Assembly (NCBI RefSeq): GCF_000715075.1
Contig: NC_134089.1
Span: 105,469,157-105,533,156, forward strand
Length of the DNA: 64,000 nt
Direction of reading: 5' to 3'
Origin: Nicotiana tabacum
Lineage: Eukaryota > Streptophyta > Magnoliopsida > Solanales > Solanaceae
Shown: positions 1-12,240 of the stretch, piece after piece
How positions within the stretch are numbered: position 1 is the stretch's first letter
Layout of the letters: every line of letters starts with the position of its first letter
Position numbers and translations under genes: made by a program
The notes under the pieces: generated by a model
The model's database searches: none
What the model was told of the DNA's origin: nothing
Seen by the model: the letters and a program-made list of their open reading frames with translations, nothing else

Positions 1-1236
1 TATATACAATTTTTATTAATTTTGTTCTTATGAGAAATAAATCTTTTTTAAAACAAATAATAGAATAGTTTAAGTACTCGAATAGTAATAATAAAATTAT
101 ATAAAATAAGATAAAAGGATTATTTTATTAAATCTGCTTGTTAACATTTATCCACACCCAATTTTTTTCACTTCACTTTCCTATTCTTTTTACTGTTTTA
201 GAACTATCAAGGGGTCCGAACATAGAATGGTGGAATGAAAAAATAATTGAATTTTTTCCCTTTTCATACTAACCTAAAACTGGTAGTCGTTAAATCAAAT
301 ACCAATTTTGTTTAAAGCTTTTTTGGTATATGAGACGTTTCCTCCAATAAATGTTTTTCACTCTTACGAATACGATCCCTGGCTGCCATTTTTTTTTTCC
401 TTCTAACTTTTAATTGGCAGCGTATATATTTATGGGTTCTACTTTCGATATTTGAGGTCCAGTAGCACCAAGCTATCCTAAATTCATGTGCGTCAATTTA
501 ATTTTTTTCATAATTTTGTGTGTTTGTTTCGTAAATTATTAATATTTAATTATTTAATTGGACAGAGTTTGTGTTTGATCTATCAATATAGTAGATACTT
601 AAACTATAGGGATTCTACGCTAAAAAGCTCTACATTTTACTACGCTTAAAGGTTCTATATTTTACTACGCTAAAAGAGCACTAATCTTTAAGCAAATAAA
701 TAATCTAAACTAAATAAAAACAACAAATATATTTTAATAACATAACATTCACGAAATTACATATAAAACAGTAAAAGAAATTTAAGAACATTTTTATTAA
801 CAAAAGAAAATGATTTCTCAACTTTTAAATATTTTTTTAAAACACTAATATCTTAATCCGGATAAAAATATCATACTAGTTTAATCGCAAACAAAACACA
901 AAACAACATGGAAACACATTAAAGATAACTAATATGCATTATTATACGAGTTTCGACATAAACTAAATTGGAATACCTCGATTTATGATTTTAGAAAAGG
1001 TGAAAATTGAAATTTTAAGCCCGAAACGAGAAAACCACAACAATAGAAGGCTTAGGTTGGATGTGGGACCTACAATCTTATTTTTTTGTGTGACGAGTGG
1101 GGTCCACTCGGATTTTTTATGGAGAAAAAGAGGGGGATGGGGGGGGCGTTGTTAGCGACTTAGGGTGTTTTAAAAATGAGGGGGGAGGGGGGGTCTGTTT
1201 CTGTTGTGTAGGGAAGAAGAAAGGCTTTTTAATTAA
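1..1236. other. AT-rich intergenic DNA, no gene seen
   Basis: Low-complexity AT-rich sequence without a credible reading frame. The open frame near 1097-1327 is glycine/valine-rich only because it crosses G-runs (1130-1194) and the palindromic repeat that follows, so I do not call it a gene. Confidence 0.6.
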
Positions 1237-1238
1237 GA

Positions 1239-1375
1239 GGTATAGCGTGGTATTAATCGGCGCTATATATAACGCGGTATTACTTCGCGCTATATATAAC
1301 GCGGTATTACTCCGCGCTATACCTTAACGGCAGAAATGTCGTTAAAGTATAGCACGTTGTAATACCACGTTATAT
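1239..1375. repeat. Cluster of palindromic TATATATA/GCG tandem and inverted repeats
   Basis: Two consecutive 28-bp units (about 1259-1286 and 1287-1314) share the core GCTATATATAACGCGGTATT, followed by a partial third. GGTATAGCG at 1239 is the inverse of CGCTATACC at 1314-1322. An inverted, slightly changed copy of the core lies at about 1350-1372. Between them, TTAACGGC and GTCGTTAA can form another stem near 1322-1344. The cluster could fold into a long imperfect hairpin. I do not recognise the family. Confidence 0.6.
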
Positions 1376-2849
1376 ATAAAAAAGTGTCTTTTTTTTAGGA
1401 GTAAAAACGTATTTTGAGTCCAAAAACCCCAACATTTAGGTTTGTTAGATAACTCCAAGGCTTAACAAAAATAATTGGTTTAGTTAAATAACTCCAATGC
1501 TTTTGATGGTTTGTTGGCTAAATAAGTCTCTATTACACTATTTTGCTTAGTGCCCGACCCCACCGAAACAAACTGTGACAGCAAAGTGCCAACTTATCTG
1601 CAGTGTTTAAGTTTATTTATCTATTTATTTTTTCTTTTTCACCTAGTGTTTAAAAAGTTTAGGTTTGCCTACAATTTCTCTTCTTTTTTGAAGTGGTGTT
1701 TTAAATTTGGGTTAAATTTCCCTTCCTCGTTTTGGGTAAGAATTAACTTAAATTGTCATTCACCCGACGTTTAAATAAAAAATAGATGGTAAAAATATAA
1801 TACATGTATAATTTATATATATTATTTACAAAAAAGTAGTAAACAAAATACTCAACCGGCTATTTGCGTAAAATTTCATTTGTTTCCAAAAAATTGCATA
1901 AATATGATAGTTTAGGGATGATTTTTAATTTTTGAACCCTGCATATCTTGTATGGAGAACTTCAAAGTAAAAAATTAAAAGTGTTGCCCATGAAATAAAT
2001 GAGGGATAATACTTATTAAATTTAAAGTTCTGCCCATAAAGCAAACATAGACAAAAAATAGTGCTATTTGAGTACATTACGGGAATTTTTCCTATATATA
2101 CTGTAATAGGAACTTATTTACCCACTTTCTCTAGGTTTTGTAGTTTTCAAAAAGTATCTAAATTTTATTTACAAATTATATATATTCCTCCCTTAAAAGG
2201 CTCTCACCTCATTAATAATGCATTTAATTAGAGGATTAATTATATCCTTTCCTTTTTTTCTCCTCTCCTCATTTCTTACATCCTAATTTCTTCTGTAGAT
2301 CTCCTTTTCTCTCTCTTTGATAATTGTACGTCTTCAACAAAAAGCTGGTAATTTTGCTTTATTGTTGAATGATTTTGGTTGGAACTATCCAATACTGGAT
2401 ATAATGTCATAAAGGAAAATTCTATGTTCTTATTATCCTTAAAATATTAAGAAAGTGATCCCTAATCTAACAATTCCAATAACATGAGACTACTTTCCAG
2501 AATAGAAACAAAAAAAACTTTTTTGTGCAGTTACAAATTTATACACAAATGTCACGATATAAAAATATTCAGTTGCTAACCAAGTATCTTCAACAATTCA
2601 AAAATCCTTAAACTCTAGCAAAATTATTATTAATAGGATAATGACTCATACAAATCCAAATGTGAAATAGGACACAAACTTACAATTGCTCATGGCCATA
2701 TACAACTAATGTACAATTATAATACATTTGGTATATAATTATATTTCTGCAACAATTATGATACAAATATTATTCATATTATAGAAGAGCCATGGGATGG
2801 TCGACCACTGCTCTGAAGAGTTGTACAAAAAGCTATGTTAATTGTATTA
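1376..2849. other. AT-rich intergenic DNA, nothing supported
   Basis: No coding region, LTR or terminal inverted repeat could be supported here. The frame at 1550-1774 has no recognisable domain and the base composition of its surroundings. Confidence 0.55.
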
Positions 2850-5051
2850 CTAGTATTAGTACTCGCGCGATGCGCGGATACAAATCATGTCGGATTGTGA
2901 TTTGGATTATTTGAATTATGTATAAATAACTTTAAAATACAAACCTTCTAGATAAAATTTATAGATAATCATTAGATATTAATTAAGAAGCAAGACATGA
3001 AACCATTTCGCAAATCTCATATTGGATAACCTGTTTTCTTTTTCTATATTTATATAATCCAATAGGTTAATTTTAGTACTTGAATTTCATTTCGTTATCA
3101 ATATTAAAAATTACTAACTATGTCATGTGGTGATTTGTCTCGTTTAAACATATTAAATTATATTATTTTAATAAAATTCTCAGTATTAGTTTATTGGAAA
3201 AATGCATAAGTACCCCCCTGACCTATACCTAGATTCTCAACTACACATTTTTCCTTTGCGCGAATTCTATTACCCCCCCTAAACTTATTTTAAATGGAAT
3301 TATTTGCACCGTTAACGCTAACGTAGCAGAGTGTGTGTATTTCACTCTCCCTTGGGAGAGAAGGGAGAGTGAGAAGCAAGAAAAAACGATTTTCAGATTA
3401 TTTTTTATTCTTTTTTACCATTTTTCTTACTTTTTTTTTCCTTTTCCTTTTCCTTTGTCTTTTTTCTTTTACTTTTTTTTCGTTTCTTCTCTAATTTCGG
3501 CGGATATTCATTCACCGGCGACTTTGTCTAACTGTTTTTCTTCCATTTTTTCTTTTCACACACAAATTAAACTCTCAAAAAGATCTATTCATAAGCAAAA
3601 CAAATTACACTCAGATTTGGGGGAAAAACTTCATCATTCGAAAAACTTCCCATGCCAGAAAAAAATGATGTATTAAAATTTTAACTGGAAAAAGTTTTCT
3701 CAGCTTATATTTGTTTTTATTTCTTTTGCTCTTCCTCCCACACATAAATTACACTTTCAAGAAATATATATATATATAAACAAAATACATTTAGATCGGG
3801 ATAAAAATCTGTCACCGGAAAAAAGAATTCGCCAGAAAAAATGGTATTTGTGAATTTCCGACGACCACCATTTTATGCCGCCGATGACCGAAACAAAAAG
3901 AAATAGAATGAAATAACCAAAAAAATGAGAATAATAAGAAATAAGAAAAAAGATAAGGAAAAGAAGAAAGAATAAAAAAAGTACTAAAAATACATGTGGG
4001 GCGCGTGTAGCTCACCACTTGCCAAGAGTTTGGTTGTCTAGTTTTAGGGTGGTATTTGCTCCATTTAAAATAAGTTTAGGAGGGTAATAGGATTCCCGCA
4101 AAGAAAAAGTGTGTAGTTGAAAATTCGGGTATAGGTCAGGGGGTACTTATGCATTTTCCCTTAGTTTATTTTTTTTTTGTCTAAAGCTTAAATAAGTCTT
4201 ATTCTTTTAAATTTTACACAATTTTTTTGTTCTTTGCTTATAATTATTAAATTATTTATTATTTGATATTATTATACTTTCATGTGGGTTTTTTGGCTTA
4301 CTAATTGACTTAATATTTTGCTTATTATCCTTTTAATAAGTATCAATAAATATTATTTTTTTATTTTTGAAATTTAATATATTTTACGCTTTTATCCTTT
4401 TACTCGAAACTATTTTACTATTTAAATTTATAAATAATATTTTGGAATATTATTCAGTTATTTAATTTATTTTATTTTAAACTAATTTAATATATTCTCA
4501 CATTATATCTATTTTTTTTCTCTATACAGTCTCTTCCCTACTAAGAGATTTTTAATTAATATTTTACTTGTAATCAAAATAATATCATATTTGACTTTAA
4601 GTTGTAACTTTGATTAGTATAAAATATTAATATATAAGTTCCTTGATTATTATATTCCAAATCTATTAAGTTTTTTTATATTTATTTTTTGTATTACATG
4701 CAATAAAAATCTCTTTTAGTTTCAAGATACAAAATTTGACTTTTAATTTTAGTTAATAAAATTACTTATATTAGATATTTATTTTATATTTTTTACATTT
4801 TAATTCTTATCTAGTAAGACTTTAATTTTTGGGGGTCATATCCATAGTTTGAGCATTCTCATCATAAATTTAAGAACTTTCTAATATTAAGCAAAATTGT
4901 CTTTTTCTTTCATTTCTAATATTTAATTTTTTTTTTCTTTTGCTATTATGTTATCAAATATATGGTATTATCACAGTTTCATATGGCTTTTAATTAATTT
5001 TCCACTTTATTTATTATTATTATCCATTATTATCCTTTAATATAATATAGA
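2850..5051 (-). mobile_element. Non-autonomous Helitron (minus strand)
   Basis: Read on the minus strand, the element ends with a GC-rich hairpin (CCGCGC-ATC-GCGCGAG, 2862-2878) followed by a short AT spacer and CTAG next to a T (2849-2853), the classic Helitron 3' terminus. A matching 5' terminus (TC start, TCTATATTATATTAAAGGA) lies at 5051. No Rep/helicase coding is visible, so it is non-autonomous. It contains the 965-bp foldback element at 3196-4160. The 3' end is secure; the pairing with this 5' end is inferred, because similar 5' ends lie near 5966 and 6844. Confidence 0.5.
3196..4160. mobile_element. Mutator-like foldback element, 965 bp, with perfect 10-bp TSD
   Basis: The ends are inverted repeats of about 110 bp: left starts GGAAAAATGCATAAGTACCC, and the right end read in reverse starts GGGAAAATGCATAAGTACCC. 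Similarity continues inward to about 3305 and about 4050. The element is flanked on both sides by the direct repeat TTAGTTTATT (3186-3195 and 4161-4170). Long TIRs with a 9-10 bp target duplication fit a non-autonomous Mutator-like element. The interior has no transposase; a second small inverted repeat (CACTCTCCC / GGGAGAGTG) sits near 3346-3372. Confidence 0.85.
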
Positions 5052-5896
5052 TAAATTTAGAATTTTTTTAATTTTAAAATAAATATCTATTTTATTTTAA
5101 AAATATTGATTGAATTCTTAAGTTTTTAAAATTTATCAATAGTATTTTTAAGTATTTTATTTCACTTTATTTTATTTTCTAAACTAATTCTTAGCATAAA
5201 TATTCTCACACTATTTTTAATATTTTTAAGTTCTTATTTTATCTGTTAGACATAAGTTGTGTGGTATTATCCACAATATCATCTTTCTTATCTTAATAGA
5301 TAAATAACAACTTTCTCATCTCAAATTTAAATAATTTTTATCATTTTTCTTTATGATGAAAGTTTTGATTAATTTCTCTCTATTTATTCCTTATTTTTGC
5401 TATTCTATTATTCAATACATAATATTATTACATTGTTATGTGGCTTTCATTAGCTTGTTTAATTTAATATCTATTTCTACCACACTCATTTTATTATTAA
5501 TCATAAAAGTTAATTTCTTATTTGTTTGAACACATTATATCTAATGATAATATTTTCACTATCATTTTATTTCTCCATGTACTATTTCTAAAAATAATAA
5601 AATCATGAAATGAAAGAAAGCGGATCAAGTGGTTAGTTAATAATTATATTTGTAAAGTTATCAAAATTTATTTAGTATAAGAATGTGAGTCAATTTTAAT
5701 TGATTTCTACCATAAATTAAATTTGATCAAATTTAAGTTGTTTTAATCCTTATTAAATTTGTCTAAAAATCTATTTAGATTGTGTCTTAAAAATACTAAG
5801 TAGAAATATTTCTATTTAGATTATTTCTCCATGTACTATTTCTAAGTGACATTTTCTAAATATGCCACTTGGCTTAATGTCATGCCTCACTATAGT

Positions 5897-5969
5897 TAAT
5901 ATAATATAATATAATATAATATAATATAATATAATATAATATAATATAATATAATATAATATAATATAT
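5897..5969. repeat. (TATAA)n pentanucleotide microsatellite
   Basis: About 14 consecutive copies of a 5-bp ATAAT/TATAA unit. It directly follows a Helitron 5'-terminal motif (ATGCCTCAC...TTAATATAATA), so it probably grew from that terminus. Confidence 0.9.
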
Positions 5970-6234
5970 ATTTTTTCTTATCTTATAAATAACTTTATAC
6001 TTTACGTAAGATCTTATTTTACTGCTTGAATTTTTTAAATTTTTGAAGTCAATAAATCTTTAATATCTTAAGTAAGTTTTATTTTATATTTGAACTTACT
6101 TCAAAGTATAAATAGTCATAGGTTATCTCAATTTACGTTTTTCTATATTTTTTAATTTTTTTCTATTTTAGTTTTTTAATTAATTTTTTACCTCCATATT
6201 TCTAGCTAATTTAGAAGAAAATCTATGAGTGGAT

Positions 6235-6236
<2 letters not shown>

Positions 6237-6268
<32 letters not shown>

Positions 6269-6281
6269 AGAGAGAGAGAGA
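6237..6281. repeat. (TA)n followed by (AG)n microsatellite
   Basis: Pure TA dinucleotides at about 6237-6265, then AG dinucleotides at about 6267-6281. A diverged equivalent position in the related copy carries the CA/TA run at 8146-8200. Confidence 0.9.
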
Positions 6282-6457
6282 TTAGATTTGTCTAAGATAT
6301 ATTTAGATTATGTATAAGATTTATTAAACTACTTCCTTTAATTATGTTTCCATTTATAATTTCTAATAATTAATGTTGTTCTACAATTGCCAAGTGGCTT
6401 CATTTTAGCTTGCCACTTGGCTTAGCCACAATGCATACTACTCTCCTTTTAATATAA

Positions 6458-7953
6458 CTAATATTAGTACTCGCGCGATGCGCGAATAATATTAAAGAAT
6501 GTGAATTATGTCATGTGAATTATTAGCTTGTCGCTTGACTTAACCTCAATTGTTCTCCTTTTAATATAACATAAATATCTATTTTCTTATTCCCAAAATA
6601 TTTTCTCGAAACTTTTATTCTATTGTTACGTTCATCTTCAAAAGTCTAAAGTTATTATAAACTAATAAATATTATAAATATCAACAAATTATCTCTATCC
6701 TTCACTTTGTACATTTTTATATGATGTTTTAATTAATTTGTCTCATTTAGAATTTCACCTATAATTGAAATAATATCAATACTCAGTACTAATCAAATAT
6801 AGAAGATATAGATGCATATTACTCTCCTTTTAATATAATATAGATAAATAGATAGATTATAATATATTATATATGAATTTATTTTTTCTTTTTATTATAG
6901 TAAATTTTTTTGTTAACTTTTATTCTACTACTTAGATTAATATTTAAATTTATTAATAATATTATTTATTATTTTTATTTTATTTATTATGTAATTGTAA
7001 ATTATAAATTTTCACACGCTATCTCCACCCCCTCTTCCTTTATTATTTTTCCTACTATAAATTTCATAAAGTTATTCTATTTAGTATTTAAGTCAATAAT
7101 AGATTAAAAAAATAGAAGAGTATCTGCTCATATTTTTTCATCCTTGGAGTTTTTTCATATTAAAAAACTTGGATATGATCTGATTTATATATTTTTCAAT
7201 TCAAAAGCGGTTTGGTTTAAGAAAATAAATTAACAGAATAGATATAGATTATTCTTATTCTTACTATGTAGTTATTATTTTTATCCTTTTTAAAATCTTA
7301 CCAGTAAAGATAAGATAGTAGGTTGTATCTTAGAAAAATATTAACTTTCTTTCCATTCAGATTCAAAATAATCTTATTTAATATCTTTTCATTTAAATTG
7401 AAAAAATAATTTTACCCTTAAATTTAATTTAAAACTTATTATAACTATTGTCCTAAATTGCCAAGTGACTTTATAGTAGTTTGTCCCTTGACATAACCAC
7501 AATGCAAACTTTATTCCTTTATATATATTTGACTTAAACACAATTTAGGAGAAATTAATTATGACATTTCATATCATATTTGTCAAACTAAATATTTTGT
7601 TAATACGTACCTAAATTAAAAAGATAATATCACCTAAATTTCAGTTGAAAATGTATCATGAAGGAAAATCAGTCCAAATTCAATCCTTTCATTTTTCATT
7701 TTGACCAAAATTAAAGAAATAATCTTCCTTAAATAAAAATATTTACTACATAAAACTTTCTTGAACAATTTACAAATTTGGTATTCTTCTAATCAACATA
7801 ATGTTCCTAAATATACCATGTTTTCATATTATCTTTATCCTAATCTTGTCAATCTATATTAGATTTTGTGTTAAAAGTGCCAAGTGGCATTTTCTCAATA
7901 AGGCACTTGGTTTAACCTCATGCTTCACTACTCTCCTTTTAATATAATATAGA
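6458..7953 (-). mobile_element. Non-autonomous Helitron nested in a Helitron 5' end
   Basis: On the minus strand the 3' end shows the hairpin CGCGCATCGCGCG (around 6472-6484) and then ATTAG next to T at 6458, a slightly mutated CTAG. The 5' end TCTATATTATATTAAAAGGA lies at 7953. Removing 6458-7953 rejoins CCTTTTAATATAA with TATAGATAGA, which restores an intact Helitron 5' terminus of the host copy; this supports both boundaries. No coding capacity. A further 5'-like end at 6844 shows older nesting inside. Confidence 0.6.
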
Positions 7954-8136
7954 TATAGATAGAAAAATTTTAATATCATAAGTAAATTTTAGTTTTATTT
8001 TATAGCTCCAAAGTACAAATAGTCATAGCTTATCTCAATTTATGTCTTTCTATATTTTTTATTTTTTTATTCTAGTTTTTTAATTAATTTTTTACCTCCA
8101 TATTTCTAGCTAATATAGAAGAAAATCTATGAGTGA

Positions 8137-8202
<66 letters not shown>

Positions 8203-8438
8203 TAGATACAAATATACATATAAATATAAATATAGATATAAATATAAATATAGATATAAAGATTGGATTTGTCTAAGATCTATTTGGATTATGTATAAGA
8301 TTTATTAAACTACTTTCATTAATTATGTTTTCATTTATAATTTGTAATTATTAATGTTGTCCTAAAATTTCCAAGTGGCTTCATTTTAGCTTGCCACTTG
8401 GCTTAATCACAATGCATACTACTCTCCTTTTAATATAA
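7954..8438 (-). mobile_element. Helitron fragment, second copy of the 6050-6457 sequence
   Basis: Sequence closely resembling 6050-6457, including the paired CCAAGTGGC / GCCACTTGGC motifs and the terminal ACTCTCCTTTTAATATAA. The next Helitron (from 8439) is inserted at the same nucleotide as its counterpart at 6458. Confidence 0.5.
8146..8200. repeat. (CA)n/(TA)n microsatellite
   Basis: AC dinucleotides at about 8146-8167 followed by TA dinucleotides to 8200, then GATA and ATATAAAT-type simple repeats to about 8260. Confidence 0.9.
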
Positions 8439-10489
8439 CTAGTTTTAGTGTACGTGCGTTGCACGTGTGCATCACGTTAATAAATATAAAATATATATGA
8501 ATTATAGAAAAATAGCAATGGAGGTTAAATTAAATGCAATATATGTTTAAATGATGAAAATAAATATTAGTACATTGATGCAATATATAGTTGAATTCAA
8601 CATTTCTGAAAGAATTTAATGTAATTAGTTCTATAGTATCTATAATTATAAATATTTTATTATATAAGATACAAATATGGTAGGTTGTTATTTCATCTAA
8701 CAACTCTTTGTAAACTCTACGTTCATAATGTCATTATACAAAAAAAAAAATTGCTCATTCAAAGTTAATCAAAATTATAGACAAGCCAAATGAACCTCCT
8801 CTTGTGTAAAAAAAATTTCTAGATTCTTATTGATCTAAGTCTAAATTCCCTACTTTGCACGTTCATCCAATACCAAATAAAAGTTAATACTATCCTAAAC
8901 TCACTCCAAATACACTATGCTATTGATAACTTTGAAATTTCAAGAGTTCACATTATTGAGGTCAATTTTTTAAAATTATAGGGAGGGGTGGGGGTGGGGT
9001 GGGGTGGGGGGGATTGGGGGGAGGATGACAAATATATAGTTATTTCAAGAGTTCCAAAATGCATTAGTTTATCTTAAGTTTAAAAAATGAACTGTAGTTA
9101 CAAATTCGCATAGTATGACTGTAGCTTAATTTATTTCTAAATTAACATCATTTTAGTTCAGTCTTCTAGAAATTTAAAGTTGAGATAATCAAAACTCTTA
9201 AAATGTTAATAGGAAAAAGGCGAACATACATTGTTGATGGATGTTTCATATTTTAGGCAATCAATTATTGATAATTTAGAGAGAAAGGAATACTATTATA
9301 TACCTCATAGGCTAAGAATTAAAAAAACTTTAATGGAATGTACTAAACTCCAAAAGAATATTTATAAAAAAAACTGATCAAATAAAAAATGATTTAATAA
9401 GTTAAAATGTAACTCAATTTGAAGTCCTAATTGTTAGGATCTTCGTAAGTAAAATTCTAGTTGATTTGAAGTCCTAAATTAGGAAAATAATGAAATGACT
9501 ATTTTGTCTAGTGTAAAATTAGCTTTTAAATAGTAAAAAAGATATTTCAATAAGGACTTCATGCTTTTAATATAGTATAGATAGATAAATAATTTCCTAC
9601 GTAGTTTAAGTGAGAAAAAATCTAATAAATAATTTTTTATTAATTTAAAAGTTCTTATTATTAAGAAAATAAGTAATGACCCCAATTAGTCATATATTTT
9701 ACTCAGGAAAATAAGTAATGACCCCAATTATTCCTCATAATTTGTATTTCTTAATTTTAATTTAATATGAAAGTAATAAAATAATTAAAAATATATTATT
9801 ATTCACTGCTATTCAACTATGATAATCTCTTGGTTGAACTTTGTATAATCCATAAGAAATTAAGAATAATATATCTCAGTTTGCATTTAATAAATAAGAT
9901 ATCATATTACTTAATTTAATCAAAATATAATAGAAAATTATGTTAAGAAAATCATTCTTTTCCATTCTAAAGTATTGTCTTGTTATTAAATAAATTCCTT
10001 AAATTGAATTTATTTTAGTTCTTAGATTTTAAATTGATACGACATCTAGGGCCAAACTCCCAAATATTTGGTAAGAGAATATTTAAGTAAAATCGTTTTT
10101 AATATTTAGCTAAGAGTTATTGCTTAAATCTTTGGTGTTAGAAGTAATGAATTTTAAAAGGAAAGAATTTCTAAAGCTACATTTTTTCTTTATTTTAAAT
10201 TCTTCGATTATAGAAGTTTTGTATATAGTTTGAATAAGGAGTGATTTAATATCTAAAATTTTAATTAATTTTGAAGTCCTAAGTATTAAAAAAAGATGAT
10301 TATTCCTAAATATAAAAGAAACAATTAAATGTCAATTCCTAAATATTAGGGAGATAATTAAATAAATAATTTTTAAATATTAGGATAATATTTAAAAGAC
10401 TATTTGTCTAGTCTGAACTCTAGTTTTAAAGGGTAAAAAAGGCGAACGATATTTCGCTAAGGGCCTTCGTGCTTTTAATATAGTATAGA
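8439..10489 (-). mobile_element. Helitron (or two stacked Helitrons) nested in a Helitron 5' end
   Basis: Minus-strand 3' end: hairpin GTGCAACGCACG-type (about 8452-8472), then CTAG next to T at 8438-8442. Minus-strand 5' end: TCTATACTATATTAAAAGCA at 10489, with a second, similar 5' end at 9581. Excising 8439-10489 rejoins CTTTTAATATAA and TATAGATATAGA, again rebuilding a host Helitron 5' terminus. The inner end at 9581 means the segment is either one 2-kb element or a 1.1-kb element stacked against a truncated relative. No ORF with Rep or helicase motifs. Confidence 0.6.
8981..9023 (+). repeat. G-rich tract
   Basis: Runs of four to eight G separated by single T or AT. It meets the simple four-G-run pattern for a G-quadruplex on the plus strand. 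No function is implied. Confidence 0.7.
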
Positions 10490-12240
10490 TATAGATATAG
10501 ACTTATATGGCATTATCTAATTTCTTCACTTTTTGTCATGTGTGTTAGCACTTTCTTTTCTTTTTGGCCACCTATGCTGACGGAGCTATGGAGAATCATA
10601 TATTTGCTCTCTTTTCGAAGACTACTCTTCATCCTCCTCCTATCCAATGACATCATTACTCTTAATTTTAAAATTCCTTTTTGTCAAAGAAGAATCCAGC
10701 TATTCAATAGCCATGAAACTGAAAAATCTTAGGAGAACTGGAGGAATACTTAGGCAACAATAGAAATGAAAGGAACTTAGATAGAAACATTAAAACCATA
10801 ACTACGTTTGATGATATTAAATGTTAACTCCTTTGTAGATGGTAAACTTCATCATATAAATTTATTGAGGACATTTAGAACATAGAATTAGTTTCTTTCA
10901 TGGCTTCTTTTTGACCTGGAGCTCCCTAGAAATACTTGCACAGATCTCAAATGAGTGTTCACCAATAATAGCATCATATACTTTTACTACCAGAACTATT
11001 TGTATATATTATGGATACCTTGCTCTTCTTATCATGTAATTTGAGTTAATTTAGTTAGATCATTGGTTCATACTTATTTTCTTTTTCTAGATTATGCTTT
11101 AAATAAACATGTCAAAGCTGCTTAAGACTCTTCCCTGTTTTATGGCTAGCTAGCTTCAATAACTCTTGAATCATATAAAGTTTGTGAAAATCATCCAAAA
11201 CATGTAGTTTACTATTTGATAAAAGTTTAGTTTTTATATTCTCTCGAGTACTTCACTACTTCATACAATGTGGATTTCACATGATTTTCCTTGTAGGGTT
11301 TGTGACAGCATGTGTTTCCTTCAGGAGTGTCGTCCGAGTTCCCAGTGCTTATTTGGTCCAGATATATAGCATTTGGGTTGAAAGAACACAAATATATATA
11401 ATATCAATAGAGCGAGATGATTTGGTGTTAAAAGGTTGTTTTCCTTCCTTCTGCAAGGATAAAAATTAATGCATGTTTGGGATGGGGCAAATATATCTGA
11501 ATACAATTGGAAAGGTGAATAAGATACAAGGTTTGATTCAGGTTTTCTTATCTCCGATCCATTGTAACCTATATCGAGAAGCATATTTCTTGTTTGGCTC
11601 AGGTCTGCATGCTTGTAATCTCATAACTATTTATGGCAAAACCTATAATCTAACAATTAGGAACGTTGTATCTGCCCGTGACAATTAGGAAGGAATAATC
11701 GACAATTTTTGAGTTATTTCATCGTATTCAGAAACTAATTTCATCGTTGGATTTCCACCCTTTGGAATGTTTGTAATTCAAAGTTGTATGGAGTATGTGT
11801 TATCATCTATATTGGTTGATATCATTTAACATTTGAATATTGCGTTGAAGCTTGCTATTTTATGGCACAATTACGCCCAAAAAGGCAAAGGGAAAAGAAA
11901 AGTATTTCTGAAACTCTTTAAAGGAAAAGCCTCATGCAGACAGTTGGAAGCGCGACCAAGTAATATTGTTTGGCAGTGGTTTCTAATGTTTCGTACAACA
12001 ACAAGTTATGTGATCCACATAAAATCAAAATATTATATTCTCGAAGCTTTCCATTTCAAATAATGCCTTATATTCTTAACTACCATTTTGCTCCCATTGT
12101 TCTTATCAAAGTTAACAAAGCAGTTTCTTTGTGTTAGCTATTCAAAAAAAATATATTCTTCCATATTTGTTCCAAACTACATAATTGAATTTACGAAATG
12201 GCAATTTTGGTGTATTTGCAGGTAAGAACATATAATACCA
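10490..12240. other. Unassigned intergenic DNA
   Basis: Less AT-extreme than its surroundings and free of obvious LTRs or TIRs. Short frames at 11281-11469, 11473-11688 and 11833-12063 show no domain that I recognise and are not supported as genes. Could be old host flank or an unrecognised element. Confidence 0.4.

Larger units (their letters stand above)
5052..6457 (-). mobile_element. Degenerate Helitron segments
   Basis: AT-rich Helitron-derived sequence with no coding region. Subterminal motifs typical of the neighbouring Helitrons recur (GCCACTTGGC near 5866 and 6413, CCAAGTGGC near 6391). The stretch 6050-6457 is clearly similar to 7975-8438, so these are two copies of one family. Just before 6457 is CTCTCCTTTTAATATAA, a Helitron 5' terminus cut by the insertion at 6458. 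Confidence 0.45.

Noticed and set aside
1097..1327. Small glycine-rich reading frame as a gene
   Set aside because: It arises from G-runs and the palindromic repeat; no start context, domain or homologous frame elsewhere.
8981..9023. G-rich tract as a telomere-like or regulatory element
   Set aside because: No TTTAGGG repeats; simple G-runs only, so listed just as a repeat.
11281..12063. Host gene in 10490-12240
   Set aside because: Only short frames without domains, consistent splice sites or coding bias that I can see.
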